37,301 bases of DNA from Spirochaetaceae bacterium (GCA_028821475.1 JAPPGB010000112.1:1-37301), one strand, 5' to 3'. Positions 26,901 through 35,598 are shown, numbered from the stretch's first letter. Translations and numbers: made by a program. The notes: a model not told the origin generated them from the letters alone.

Positions 26901-27387
26901 CTCGGCCTTCCCAGTGATTAACGGCGCCGACACATCCCTTCGCGAGATTGTAGGCGCCTGGGCTAAGTTCTTTCCGGGGACCGTCGTTCAAGAGATCAAA
27001 GATGGCATCGCCCAGGCTCTAATCTCCCGAGCTCGGATGCGCTATGATACGGACCAGGCTCTAGCTGACGCTCTGGCGGCGCTGCTCGTAGGTAAGCGCA
27101 TCAGCCGCTGGGAGGACAGTTCTATCGTCGTTTTCGAGCGAGAGCTCGGCGCTGTGATAAGACGCGTGGAGGACACAGTACTTAGCCTTTCGTCCGTCGC
27201 TGACGGACTCCGTACTCAATCGGTCGTCGATATAGCGACTTCACGGCTACAGACGTCGTTACGCGCAATTGCTAACGCCGTCGGAAGCGACGAGGCCCGT
27301 ACTATCGCCGTTCGCACACTAGAGCAGATCACCAAGGAGGGCACTGCCAATGGCTCACATACAAGAAGCGCTCGAAGCGCTCGCTGA
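23989..27387 (+). CDS. sspC: large P-loop ATPase, SspC-type
   Basis: This 1132-residue protein has a Walker A motif APYGTGKS at residues 60-67 and a Walker B-like LAIVWDEFGR near residue 188. Two thirds of the chain show no motif I know, apart from mixed helical segments. In SspABCD systems the ATPase SspC supports the modification reaction with SspB and SspD. Gene order (A-B-C-D), size and overlaps fit that. The ATG at 23989 overlaps the SspB stop; the frame is open further upstream but lies inside the sspB gene. The end overlaps the start of the PP-loop gene by 38 bases. Confidence 0.8.
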   Translation: MSNNGRSHTVDAQQILRSINVTLDNATPERIAHFVPTAKSTRLLRSWLLPGQSSSYFVVAPYGTGKSLAAAFFLQAVENLGQSRDVLGRITERFASVDADLADVLRSRVHPEQGALFAQQGATVVLSGFQPDVPAAVQAALLASLKRVGHQEAANLVSRARVTSMDAVIALLSKIRERYCPNSIDRLAIVWDEFGRHLEELVVRGTSASLADVQTLAEFCARTKRVPMTLALLLHQGLSRYATNTSVTVQREWKKIEGRFETIQFVDDSKELYQLIGQIMRQIRLKGHPPRKVLDRGLRTCRDVGLFGDFSLEETEQMLSDSYPLEPITLYLLPRVSSRVAQNERTLFTFLYSLATTESISGPVTPDRLYDYFSDAMRADSLPGGSYHTWLETESALHKANAALDQKALKCACLLGLGLVGERSRVSRKLLECAVSGYGAVRAARDSVRRLISSNLLLYRRNADNVSIWHGTDLDLRGRLDQEKERLGSRFDHVAFLASEAPPAPWKSVEYNVEFGTERYFESRYLAAHAILMAASVGEVLPPASTADGMLYVVIPESHEERGEVRKYLERQTLEPGVVVAVPRQADHVAEAALDVYALQLLRQDTSLLAEDPLVEPELAQMIDDAQGYLNLHLARMFHPSVEGPEYRWRDHYHAIISPKQLRQFLSSIMREVYPLTPRIKNEIIVRRRPRPAIVNSRKKLILGILERSGTDNLGLEGFRPDMSMFRTVLLLTGLYRSDLKDPDGEDATWRYAVPEELQDDGLRQIWERMRDFLTTPSSDPKPLPDLISMLGSAPYGVRGGVVPILLAAGIRAFPGPISITTVDGSYVSDLLPSTIEEMAAHPNEYQVLVPNLRAAQREFLDRVATLFGYMDGEGTEADPVRRCHDALVNWRSTLPYSALSSRYLSGRVRSFGRLMTAAVDPYRLLFEAVPRVLDVPNTEVGGLLHALSECKAEIEGVLHWNYEAASRAIRSAFPVINGADTSLREIVGAWAKFFPGTVVQEIKDGIAQALISRARMRYDTDQALADALAALLVGKRISRWEDSSIVVFERELGAVIRRVEDTVLSLSSVADGLRTQSVVDIATSRLQTSLRAIANAVGSDEARTIAVRTLEQITKEGTANGSHTRSARSAR

Positions 27388-28165
27388 TCCGTCGATCCGC
27401 CACATCGTTCCCGTGTCCGGTGGAAAGGACTCGGCTGCGCTTGCCATATACATGGCTCAGACGTACCCACAGATCCCGACCGAGTACGTATTCTGCGACA
27501 CCGACGCCGAACTGCCCGAGACCTACGACTACCTCGACCGTCTTGAAGCCCTGCTCGGAAAGCCAATCCAACGGATCAACGCCCTAGACTACATGAACGT
27601 GACTCGCAAACCTAGCCGGAAGGCTTTTGATTTCGTGCTCAACGAGATGTATTCGGGATTCTTGCCAAGCCCGCAGGCACGGTGGTGTACCCGAAAGCTA
27701 AAGATCGAACCATTCGAGAAGTACGTGGGGGCAGACACCGCGTTTAGTTACCTCGGCATTCGCGCTGATGAGGACCGTCAGGGCTATACCTCTTCGAAAA
27801 AGCCGCCGGCGTTCTCCGATCAATCCAATATCATTCCTGTATATCCACTCAAGGATGACGGCTTGGAACTTAGCGCCGTGGGGGACCTTCTCGAAACTTC
27901 AGGAATTGGGTTTCCGAGTTACTACCGGTGGCGCTCGCGTTCTGGTTGTTACTTTTGTTTTTATCAGCAGCTCGGGGAATGGCAAGGTCTACGGCAAAGA
28001 CATCCAGATCTGTTCGAGCGCGCAAAAAAGTATGAACGAGATGCTGGAACTAAGAAGTACACCTGGGTACAAGGTCGCACGTTAGCCGATATCGAGACGA
28101 TGCAGAGAAGGTACCCGGCTCCCTCAATCGATGATGTCGAAGGCTGTGCGATCTGTCACCTATAG
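27350..28165 (+). CDS. sspD: PP-loop ATP pyrophosphatase/sulfurtransferase, SspD type
   Basis: The PP-loop motif SGGKDS (residues 23-28) marks the ATP pyrophosphatase/PAPS reductase fold. Cysteines at 113 (RWCTRKLK), 200 and 203 (SGCYFCF), and 266 and 269 (CAIC) could hold an iron-sulfur cluster, as known for DndC. The enzyme would adenylate the DNA backbone and pass on sulfur from the desulfurase. The 271-residue length fits SspD better than the longer DndC. A GGAGG site inside sspC precedes the ATG. The gene is AT-richer than sspA-C. It ends 13 bases from the converging PLD gene. Confidence 0.85.
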   Translation: MAHIQEALEALADPSIRHIVPVSGGKDSAALAIYMAQTYPQIPTEYVFCDTDAELPETYDYLDRLEALLGKPIQRINALDYMNVTRKPSRKAFDFVLNEMYSGFLPSPQARWCTRKLKIEPFEKYVGADTAFSYLGIRADEDRQGYTSSKKPPAFSDQSNIIPVYPLKDDGLELSAVGDLLETSGIGFPSYYRWRSRSGCYFCFYQQLGEWQGLRQRHPDLFERAKKYERDAGTKKYTWVQGRTLADIETMQRRYPAPSIDDVEGCAICHL

Positions 28166-28178
28166 ATACGCCGAATAC

Positions 28179-29096
28179 TCAAATCCGCTTAGCTTGACCA
28201 AGTTTCACCGACTCTGTGGTGATACCATAGTGACCTGGCAAGAAATACTCTAGCCATCTTTGCAATGCCGTCATCACCTCTTGTAGAGCATACTTATCAG
28301 GATCTGCCCCAATCTGAACAAGCATTTCGCGAAACATATTCTCGTTGATATCCTCTCCTTGTTGTATACGCTTCGTCGTAAGTTCGACGATCCGAGAGTG
28401 TGAGAGTATACACGCGACCCACGACCGAAAGTCGGACTCGTTTAGCCCGACAGGTACCGAAAATCTACCAAGTTCAGCCCGCATTGCGGCGATAGCTGTC
28501 CGTAACACAAGGTTCTCTGCTCCACTGTATAATAGATACATTTCCTCCGGATTCTTTATAGCAGGCACCCAACTAGTAGGCAGCAGCACGGAATCATCGG
28601 AATCTCCTAGCAAAGCAGACAGGAATTGCGGGTCTTTATCGGCGCTAAGGACAAGGTCTTGAAGACGATCCCGATGGGCGTCCGTAGCTTCGACCGCATG
28701 ATCAAAAAGACGCTCAAGGAACGCGGTGACAGCTGGATCTCTCCGCTCCGTACGCACGAGAAGTTCGAGATTCGCGGGCTGTCTCCACCCGAGCGCGGTA
28801 TCAGTTATGTTCGCCGACCCGACTAGGCAAGCATCGTCCGCCAAATACAACTTCGCGTGCAGGTCGTTCTGTAATAGAAGGGGTATATTCCGAGAGCGCG
28901 TCGCAAGCAATACATCTATATCTGACACACCAGCAATTACCTCGGTAGGGCGCCATCGCGTGACGACCCGGACGCAAATATCCGGGTGAACGGCATCAAT
29001 CAGCCGTTGGAATGGAGACAGGCGAATAAACGGCGCGGCGATCAAGACTTCTCGACGAGCTCCGGCAAGGAATTTGAGGAGGTCGGCGCCAAGCAT
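28179..29096 (-). CDS. PLD-family nuclease, third gene of the convergent module
   Basis: The 305-residue protein carries one HKD motif: His80 and Lys82 in LHAKLYLADD, then GSAN at residues 93-96. A single HKD motif implies a dimer, as in Nuc-type endonucleases. The N-terminal part has the usual strand and helix pattern (EVLIAAPFIRLSP). The C-terminal 150 residues are helical and unassigned. It would be the DNA-cutting part of the three-gene module encoded from 32548 downwards. Its ATG follows the GHKL ATPase stop by 3 bases. The link to the phosphorothioation genes is positional, since the two operons converge. Confidence 0.82.
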   Translation of the reverse strand: MLGADLLKFLAGARREVLIAAPFIRLSPFQRLIDAVHPDICVRVVTRWRPTEVIAGVSDIDVLLATRSRNIPLLLQNDLHAKLYLADDACLVGSANITDTALGWRQPANLELLVRTERRDPAVTAFLERLFDHAVEATDAHRDRLQDLVLSADKDPQFLSALLGDSDDSVLLPTSWVPAIKNPEEMYLLYSGAENLVLRTAIAAMRAELGRFSVPVGLNESDFRSWVACILSHSRIVELTTKRIQQGEDINENMFREMLVQIGADPDKYALQEVMTALQRWLEYFLPGHYGITTESVKLGQAKRI

Positions 29097-29099
29097 ACG

Positions 29100-30962
29100 C
29101 TATTCGTAGGTACGTAGAAAGTCGCGGGCTTCGCGGCCCCAATCCATCCTAACGTCTTCTGCGGCCGACTTCTGGTCAAGCGGCAACTTGTCTTCATAAC
29201 GCGCCCACGCGATAAGCAGCATTTTTAAGGAGAAAGACGCTTTGTTGAGCCGGTCGGAGAGGTCGTTGTCCGAATCGTCGTCGAGAACGTCGAAGAGGTG
29301 CGCATGGACGGGGTGATGGGCGTTCAAAAAGACTTCGATTACATCCCCGACTGATTTGACATGGAAAAACGCTTGGGTGTCGGTGCCGGGGACAGATTGA
29401 AAGAGGACCCGTCGGCCTTCAATGACCGTCTGGTGAGCTCGACCTTGGGCGACCTCAGGAGTGACTTGTTGATCGGTTAGCGATTGGGCGATCTGGGCCT
29501 CTTTTTCTTCCGGCGGCAGTGGATCGGCGTGATCGGTGGTGCCGGTGCGTCCTTGAGTGTTGATGACGTCAGTGCCTACCTGCTCAACATCAGTCCCGGT
29601 ATCGGGATGACGAGTCCCACCTCTTGCGCCTCGCACGATGCTTTTTCGCTCGTCTCGCATTGCGGAGATCTGTTCCTTGATCCACGTCCAGACTTCCATC
29701 AGGTGGGCTCGGTGATCGCCTGTTTCGCGTAATCGATCGAGGACTGACCCGTAAGTACGCTCGTCGTCGTAAGCGATGTCTCTCCAGTCAAAACCAGCGC
29801 CGTTTACGAAACCGTGCGCGTGTTGTTTGTTGTTCACCACGCCAAAGACCTCGTCAAGAGATGGGTCGAACGTCACTTCGACCGACCACCAGCGTTCCTG
29901 TGGCTCATGGTTGTTGACCCACGCGGTGCTTAGCTCAAGTTCCCGCCGGCCACGTACGATCGACACACCTAAGTTCCGGTTAGCATCCTTTCCCCATGGT
30001 GAATCACCCGGATTTCTATAGGAGCTTGGCCAACGGACGCTTGATCTCTGCTGGTTGATGGCATCAGTGAGTGCCATAGAACAGACCACTCGAATTTCAC
30101 CGCCCTGAACTTGCCCGTTGTCGTCGGAAAAGGTCACCGGCCACCGCCTTTCACTGAAGTTCCGGAACATTGGACGATCATGGAATGGAGCGGCGTTGGA
30201 TGACGGATACATTAGGTAGAGGGGATCGTTCGGTTTACACTCATTCACCGCGTCGTCCTGCAAGCGATAACTGCCGTCCTCATTCCGAGTTGCGAGTGCG
30301 AGCGTTATAGTGCAAGCGTTCCGTGGATCCGAGATGTAATGCCTGTACAAGCGTCCACACAAGCGACCTGTATGTTGAAGGGTCGTCTTTCCACCTTGCC
30401 ACTTTACCCTGTCCAATCGACTCCAGACCACCAGAGTCCCGGTCAGCTCTTCGGTCGCGGAAACAACAGATCTCCAACGTTGCGGCACGGAATCGTGGAC
30501 TGGTTCAGATACTTCCGTGGCCCCGCGCTTGATCTCATCAAGATCAAGATAACATCTCCACGCGTTATCACATCCATTTTGCCACGTCCAGATATCGACC
30601 CGTCGGCACTGTGACATAGACGAGTTTGGTAGCCCAACTCCGAACCGTCCGATCCTCGTGCGCGCAGCCCTAGTACCATCGCCAAACCGAAGAGAACGCC
30701 GCAACGTCCGTTGATCCATTCCGGTACCATCATCCGCGACTGCGATCTCATTCGTGCGAGCCCGCGAAAAAGGAATCGTGGGATCCCGAGGCGCGTCGAC
30801 TACTATCACTTCAACGTGCCCAGCGTCGGCGTCCAGTGAATTATCAATTAGCTCCGCTAGCGCATGATCTGTGTCCTTGTAGCCGCTATCTCGCAGCGCA
30901 TCCGCGATCAACGTTGACGGAAAGATCGCAAAATCAAGCTCTCGTTGATCTATTACGCCCAT
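29100..30962 (-). CDS. GHKL (Hsp90-like) ATPase, second gene of the module
   Basis: The Bergerat ATP-binding fold is clear near the N-terminus. The N-box ELIDNSLDA is at residues 37-45, VADDGTGM at 75-82 and the glycine lid GRFGVGLPNSS at 105-115. Members such as MutL, Hsp90 and MORC proteins use ATP-driven clamp closure. The remaining 450 residues probably form transducer and C-terminal coiled regions, and I can assign no nuclease to them. I chose the ATG at 30962 because GGGAGGA lies 4 bases upstream. This start overlaps the helicase stop by 10 bases, so expression is coupled. The gene is AT-richer than the chromosome around it. Confidence 0.87.
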   Translation of the reverse strand: MGVIDQRELDFAIFPSTLIADALRDSGYKDTDHALAELIDNSLDADAGHVEVIVVDAPRDPTIPFSRARTNEIAVADDGTGMDQRTLRRSLRFGDGTRAARTRIGRFGVGLPNSSMSQCRRVDIWTWQNGCDNAWRCYLDLDEIKRGATEVSEPVHDSVPQRWRSVVSATEELTGTLVVWSRLDRVKWQGGKTTLQHTGRLCGRLYRHYISDPRNACTITLALATRNEDGSYRLQDDAVNECKPNDPLYLMYPSSNAAPFHDRPMFRNFSERRWPVTFSDDNGQVQGGEIRVVCSMALTDAINQQRSSVRWPSSYRNPGDSPWGKDANRNLGVSIVRGRRELELSTAWVNNHEPQERWWSVEVTFDPSLDEVFGVVNNKQHAHGFVNGAGFDWRDIAYDDERTYGSVLDRLRETGDHRAHLMEVWTWIKEQISAMRDERKSIVRGARGGTRHPDTGTDVEQVGTDVINTQGRTGTTDHADPLPPEEKEAQIAQSLTDQQVTPEVAQGRAHQTVIEGRRVLFQSVPGTDTQAFFHVKSVGDVIEVFLNAHHPVHAHLFDVLDDDSDNDLSDRLNKASFSLKMLLIAWARYEDKLPLDQKSAAEDVRMDWGREARDFLRTYE

Positions 30963-32548
30963 ACGTCCTCCCAATTTAAAAACGCATCCGATACATCACC
31001 AAATCCTGGTAAACTCGTATCTACAACTGTAACTACTTCGCAACGGCTAGCTCCGCCCGCCTTAGGGCCACGCAACACTCGACCGACCATCTGACTATAT
31101 AGTACCAACGACTTGGTTGGTCGATCAATGATCGCCGCTGTTGCACGTGGCGCGTCGAATCCTGTAGTCAACACGCCTACGTTTACCAAGACAATCGGCC
31201 TACCCCCAGGTCGCCTAAAACGACTGATTATCCGATCTCGCTGGTTGACGTTCGTGTTCGCCGACACGACGTCCGATCTACATCCGGTGGCACTACAAAC
31301 TCTAGATAACAGCTTTGCATTTTGTACGGAATATGTAAACACAAGAACCCGATTGTGTGCTCGTATCAGGTGTAGAATCCGTCGAATAACCGCTAGGTTA
31401 CGATGCATATCGCTATCGACGATTCTGCGTATCCGGCTAGGAACATCGCGGGACCGTGCTACCTCCGATCTATCCTCTTCAGACAACGGAGTAGTCACCT
31501 CCATCCGTGTGAACGTCACGGAGGCCAAATAACCAGTTTCGATGAGCCTTGTCACCGGATTGACTCCATCGCCGAAGTCGATAGTAGCCTTGTTATTCCC
31601 AAACATTTCGGCAACTCGCACGTCTTCGTCTGGATCATTCCATGTTCTCCCAGGCGTGGCTGACAATCCGAGTAGACCGGTTCGGAGATTACGGCGAACT
31701 AACGTGTCAACTAGATCCTTGTACGTGGGTGCGGTCGCGTGGTGAGCTTCGTCGAACACGACAAGGCTCGTGCGGTCTCCAAGGGACCAAAGCATTGAGC
31801 GGTCGGTTGCATAAGATCGGAGCTTTGCCAAGCCGGCCACAACTATGCCGTCTATAGTGTCTTGAGGCGGCGGTGGATGCCGTCCCCAGAATCGATGGCA
31901 ACGAACGGGCCGGTCACCAACATCTTTCCACGTATCGTCAAACTCTGAAGCGGCTTGCTCAAGAAGTTCGCGTGTCTCGGCAACCCAGATTACCAGAGTG
32001 GGTGTGCGAACTCGTAGGTGCGACGCTACGATGCTCATTGCGGTTCGTGTTTTCCCGCACCCGGTGGGGAAATGGAGCAATATGTGAGGAGGAACGTCAT
32101 TGTACAGAATGTTCTCAACGGCAGAAGCAGCTCGCTTCTGGTGAGGGAACAGCGGTCGTCTGACATCCACAGGGGAGGGGTCGTAGTGATCTACTGAGTC
32201 GAGGACTTCGACTTGTCCAAAGAACTGAAGTATCGCCCGCCGTTGGCTGTTGGGGAGTGGGTCTACACTTCGCAGTTTCGATATGCTTGCTCCTACACGG
32301 CCTTCGAACTCAGATGCCTTGTGGGGCGGGAGTGCTTCGAGCAACAATTCACGTAGTGGCGGGTGGGAAACGACGGTGTCTATATCGACAAAGTGGCTCA
32401 GCGTTTGGTATCGTCGAGGGCTTTGAAGCAGGTCAGGACGTATGGCACGAACTAGCGCGACGGTACCTGGCATAGTTAAGCTTTCTACGGTATGTTCGCT
32501 GGCGCGTTCAAGCAATGCCGACACGCGCATACCTGGGGAGTTGTTCAT
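30953..32548 (-). CDS. SF2 DEAD/DEAH helicase, first gene of the module
   Basis: Motifs in order are the Q-like RPLFPHQ (131-137), Walker A FPTGCGKT (160-167), DEAH (266-269), LSATPGR (from 295) and motif VI QMVGRVLRG near residue 485. The 531-residue length and motif set resemble type I/III restriction and DISARM-like helicases that translocate on double-stranded DNA. It heads an operon with a GHKL ATPase and a PLD nuclease. That combination fits the restriction arm of a phosphorothioation defence, possibly the SspFGH type. I cannot assign the SspF, G or H names gene by gene. The start is ATG 32548. Confidence 0.87.
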   Translation of the reverse strand: MNNSPGMRVSALLERASEHTVESLTMPGTVALVRAIRPDLLQSPRRYQTLSHFVDIDTVVSHPPLRELLLEALPPHKASEFEGRVGASISKLRSVDPLPNSQRRAILQFFGQVEVLDSVDHYDPSPVDVRRPLFPHQKRAASAVENILYNDVPPHILLHFPTGCGKTRTAMSIVASHLRVRTPTLVIWVAETRELLEQAASEFDDTWKDVGDRPVRCHRFWGRHPPPPQDTIDGIVVAGLAKLRSYATDRSMLWSLGDRTSLVVFDEAHHATAPTYKDLVDTLVRRNLRTGLLGLSATPGRTWNDPDEDVRVAEMFGNNKATIDFGDGVNPVTRLIETGYLASVTFTRMEVTTPLSEEDRSEVARSRDVPSRIRRIVDSDMHRNLAVIRRILHLIRAHNRVLVFTYSVQNAKLLSRVCSATGCRSDVVSANTNVNQRDRIISRFRRPGGRPIVLVNVGVLTTGFDAPRATAAIIDRPTKSLVLYSQMVGRVLRGPKAGGASRCEVVTVVDTSLPGFGDVSDAFLNWEDVWA

Positions 32549-32581
32549 CCGATGTGGTTCTCACAGGTAGACGGACGACAT

Positions 32582-32591
32582 CTTACGTAAG
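32582..32591. promoter_or_regulatory. palindrome upstream of the helicase operon
   Basis: CTTACGTAAG is a perfect 10-base palindrome 34 bases upstream of the helicase ATG, in a good position for a repressor site. The rest of the 32549-33098 gap is AT-rich, with likely promoters for both flanking genes, and holds no gene I can support. Confidence 0.3.
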
Positions 32592-33098
32592 GGGTCGCAG
32601 AATTCCGATTGTAATGCACAGAATGGGCACGGTGAGAAGTACGATCAGCGAAAGCTTCAGATCGCGATGTCGAGAATGAACGAGCCCGACGTGCAAGGTC
32701 GAAGGATCTTGTCCTTAGTATATTTATATTCAAAGCGGGTTTCAAACTACACTAATCCCTCCAGGATCATACGATTGGTGAATGTCCGACGTAGCGCAGA
32801 TGCCTCAGCAAGGGGTAGCGGAGATGCCCTCGTCAGTGCTATTGTCACGTGATCGTCGCTTCTTGACAAGTGGTCCACTCAATTTATCTCTGGTGCGTGA
32901 GGGTCGAATGCGAGGCGCTATTAGGAGTGTCACCGGGCCGTTCGACTTGTGCCGGGCAGTTGGGCTGATCGAGCGGGATCGCCCCTTGGCGGCTGCGCGG
33001 ATCGGTTGGCGCGGATGGACGAGTGCCTAGTCCGAGGACGTACTTCGGGACAGATTGCGTTGGACTGCTTGCGAAGTTCATGTAATATTCAAGTTATC

Positions 33099-34250
33099 GT
33101 GGGAAGATACACGCGATTACTCGGGTTGCGGAGCGATCCGCGGGCGACGTTCTTCCTATGGGGGCCGCGGCAGGCGGGCAAGAGCACGTTGCTCCGAGCC
33201 GAGTTTCCCGATGTGCCGTGGGTCGACCTGCTGTTGCCGGCGACCTACCGGCGCTATCTGCAGGCGCCGGAGCTGCTGATCGAGGAGCAGCGCCGGCACG
33301 GTGCCGGCTTCATCGTGATCGATGAGGTGCAGAAGGTGCCGGAGCTGCTCGATGTGGTGCACTGGCTCATGGAGCGGCGCGGCGTGCACTTCGCGTTGTG
33401 CGGATCGAGCGCCCGCAAGGTGCGGCGCGGGCAGGCCAACCTCCTGGGAGGGCGCGGCGAGCGGCGTGAACTGCACGGGCTGTCGGCGATGGAGATCGGA
33501 CCGGGAGTGGACCTGGTCAGGCTGCTGAACCACGGCTACCTGCCGCCCATCTACGACGCGGAGCGCCCGCTGCCGCTGCTCGACGCGTACGTCTCCCAGT
33601 ACCTGAAGGAGGAAATCGCCGCCGAGGGGTTGGTCCGGCGCCTGCCTGCCTACGCGGATTTCCTCGCGCTCGCCGCCCTCTCCGACGGAGACGTGGTGAA
33701 CTACACGACCATCGCGCGCGACACCGGCACCTCCAGCCAGACGGTGCGGGGCTACTTCGAGATCCTGGAGGATACGCTCCTGGGACGGTTCCTGCCCGCG
33801 TATCGCAGGCGGCCGAAGCGGCGGGTGGTGGCGGCGCCGAAGTTCTACTTCGGGGACGTGGGAGTGGTGAACTTCCTGGCCCGGCGCGGGGCGCTGCAGC
33901 CGGGCGGCGAGCTGTTCGGCAAGGCATTCGAGAACTGGGTGTTCCACGAACTGTGCTGCTACAACTCGTACCGCGCGCGCTACGCCGACTTCTTCTACTG
34001 GCGGCTCAGTTCGGGCATCGAAGTCGACTTCGTGGTCAATCACATCGATTGCGCGGTGGAGGCGAAGGCGGTCAGCCGGGTGCGCGCCGATCACGCCAAG
34101 GGGCTGCGCGAACTGAAGGCCGATCACCCGGAGACCGGCCGCCGCATCGTCGTGTCCCTGGACCCCCACGACCGCACCACCGAAGACGGCATCGACCTGC
34201 TCCACCACACCACCTTCCTGCAGCAACTCTGGGACGGCGCGCTGTTCTGA
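33099..34250 (+). CDS. AAA ATPase with DUF4143 nuclease-like domain
   Basis: The Walker A motif GPRQAGKST is at residues 22-30 and Walker B FIVIDEVQK follows about 50 residues later. The C-terminal half has FGKAFENWVFHEL and then IEVDFVV with EAKA, the PD-(D/E)xK-like core of the DUF4143 family. Length is about 383. The family is widespread in accessory regions, and its role is not known. The start is uncertain: GTG at 33099 fits the family's opening, while ATG at 33015 is also in frame. Codon use is GC-rich like the chromosome and unlike the helicase operon beside it, so it probably did not arrive with that operon. Confidence 0.85.
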   Translation: MGRYTRLLGLRSDPRATFFLWGPRQAGKSTLLRAEFPDVPWVDLLLPATYRRYLQAPELLIEEQRRHGAGFIVIDEVQKVPELLDVVHWLMERRGVHFALCGSSARKVRRGQANLLGGRGERRELHGLSAMEIGPGVDLVRLLNHGYLPPIYDAERPLPLLDAYVSQYLKEEIAAEGLVRRLPAYADFLALAALSDGDVVNYTTIARDTGTSSQTVRGYFEILEDTLLGRFLPAYRRRPKRRVVAAPKFYFGDVGVVNFLARRGALQPGGELFGKAFENWVFHELCCYNSYRARYADFFYWRLSSGIEVDFVVNHIDCAVEAKAVSRVRADHAKGLRELKADHPETGRRIVVSLDPHDRTTEDGIDLLHHTTFLQQLWDGALF

Positions 34251-34436
34251 GGCTTCGGAACGCGGGCAGGCGGGGTCAGTGGTGCCTGGGGAGTTCGGTG
34301 CGCGCAAGCAGGCGATCATTGATAAGATAGTTCCGAGGTCCGCCGGAATGACCGTGATCGTCCAAGAGTCGCGCAAGGACTGCGGCGGTGCGCTCCTCGT
34401 CCGGTCCAGTCGGGTTGGTGCCGCGGGGAGACGGGT

Positions 34437-35591
34437 ATGACGCGCGTCCCAGTGTCCCCGGAGATGCTGCGCTGGGCCTGTGAACGTGCCGGCTTCGACG
34501 TTGCGCGCCTTGCCAAGCGCATCCCACAGCTCCCGGCCTGGGTCCGGCGCGAGAGACAACCAACGCTGAAGCAGCTTGAGAAGCTTGCCAAACTCACTCA
34601 TACGCCGCTCGGCTACCTCTTCCTTCCCGAGCCCCCGGCCGAACGCCTTCCCGTGCCTGACTATCGCACCGTGGCGGGCACGACGCGAGGCACGCCGAGC
34701 CCCGATTTGCTCGATACGCTCTACACGATGCAACGTCGACAGGAGTGGCTACGGGAATCCCTCGTCGAGAACGACGTGGCCCCACTGACTTTCGTGGCAA
34801 GTGCCCGCCTTGCCGATGAGCCGGAAGTTGTGGGTCGCGAGATGCGACGGACGCTCGGTCTCGGCGAAGGATGGGTGCTGGCAGTGGCCACTTGGCAGGT
34901 CGCAGTGAGCGAGTTGCGTCGCACGATCGAGCAACTCGGCGTGATGGCGGTGATCAATGGGGTCGTGGGGAACAACACCTCGCGCCGGCTGAGCGTAGAG
35001 GAATTCCGTGGCTTCGCGCTTACCGACTCCTATGCGCCGCTGATCTTCGTGAACGGTGCCGATGCGAAGTCGGCACAGATGTTCACGCTTGCTCACGAGT
35101 TGGCTCACGTATGGCTCGGCTCGGAAGGCGTTTCCGGCTTTGACGGCCTTCTCCCCCGCGGCACGGACGTGGAGGACTGGTGCAACCGGGCGGCGGCGGA
35201 ATTCCTTGCACCAGCACAGGAGGTTAGGGCGCATTGGGCGGAAGTCAGACGCCGGGCCAAGCCCTTCGATGCTCTCGCCCGGGCGTTCAAGGTGAGCCCC
35301 GTGGTGGCCGCCCGCCGTGCTCTCGACCTGCATCTCGTTGAGCGCAGCACCTTTGCCGACTTCTACGAGCGTTACGTCAATCGCGGCCGCAAGGAGAGTG
35401 GCGCCGAACCGAGTGGAGGCGGCGATTTCTACAACAACCAGAACACGCGTATAGGCGAACTGTTTGCGACCCAGGTGCTGCGCGCGGCGATCGAGGGCCG
35501 TGTCGGTTTCAAGGAAGCCTATGACCTGACAGGGCTGCGCGGAGGAACCTTTCAGAAGTACGCCCGTAGGCTAGGCGTGAATCTCCCGTGA
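34437..35591 (+). CDS. second XRE-ImmA/IrrE protein
   Basis: A helix-turn-helix region near the N-terminus (LRWACERAGFDVARLAKRI) is followed by KQLEKLAKLTHTPLGYLFLP. The zinc-peptidase motif HELAH lies near residues 220-224 and a WCNRAAAEFLAP segment comes about 40 residues later. The order and the spacing match the protein at 11254, but the sequences differ well beyond a recent duplication. GGGGAG precedes the ATG. The downstream DUF4411-like gene starts almost at its stop, so this is the antitoxin/regulator of a pair. The toxin partner here is truncated, so the regulator may be left on its own. Confidence 0.87.
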   Translation: MTRVPVSPEMLRWACERAGFDVARLAKRIPQLPAWVRRERQPTLKQLEKLAKLTHTPLGYLFLPEPPAERLPVPDYRTVAGTTRGTPSPDLLDTLYTMQRRQEWLRESLVENDVAPLTFVASARLADEPEVVGREMRRTLGLGEGWVLAVATWQVAVSELRRTIEQLGVMAVINGVVGNNTSRRLSVEEFRGFALTDSYAPLIFVNGADAKSAQMFTLAHELAHVWLGSEGVSGFDGLLPRGTDVEDWCNRAAAEFLAPAQEVRAHWAEVRRRAKPFDALARAFKVSPVVAARRALDLHLVERSTFADFYERYVNRGRKESGAEPSGGGDFYNNQNTRIGELFATQVLRAAIEGRVGFKEAYDLTGLRGGTFQKYARRLGVNLP

Positions 35592-35598
35592 GGGTGGT

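Noticed and set aside
27350-28165. Reading the PP-loop protein as assimilatory PAPS reductase or DndC
   Set aside because: It overlaps the SspC-type ATPase gene and sits beside a DUF4007 gene; no DndD or DndE gene is present, and the length is too short for DndC.
28179-32548. Reading the helicase/GHKL/PLD operon as DISARM or a type I restriction system
   Set aside because: No methyltransferase, DUF1998 or specificity subunit is present, and the GHKL plus PLD combination does not fit those systems.
32782-33030. 82-codon open frame before the DUF4143 gene
   Set aside because: It is short, of mixed composition and has no family resemblance; it more likely covers promoter DNA.
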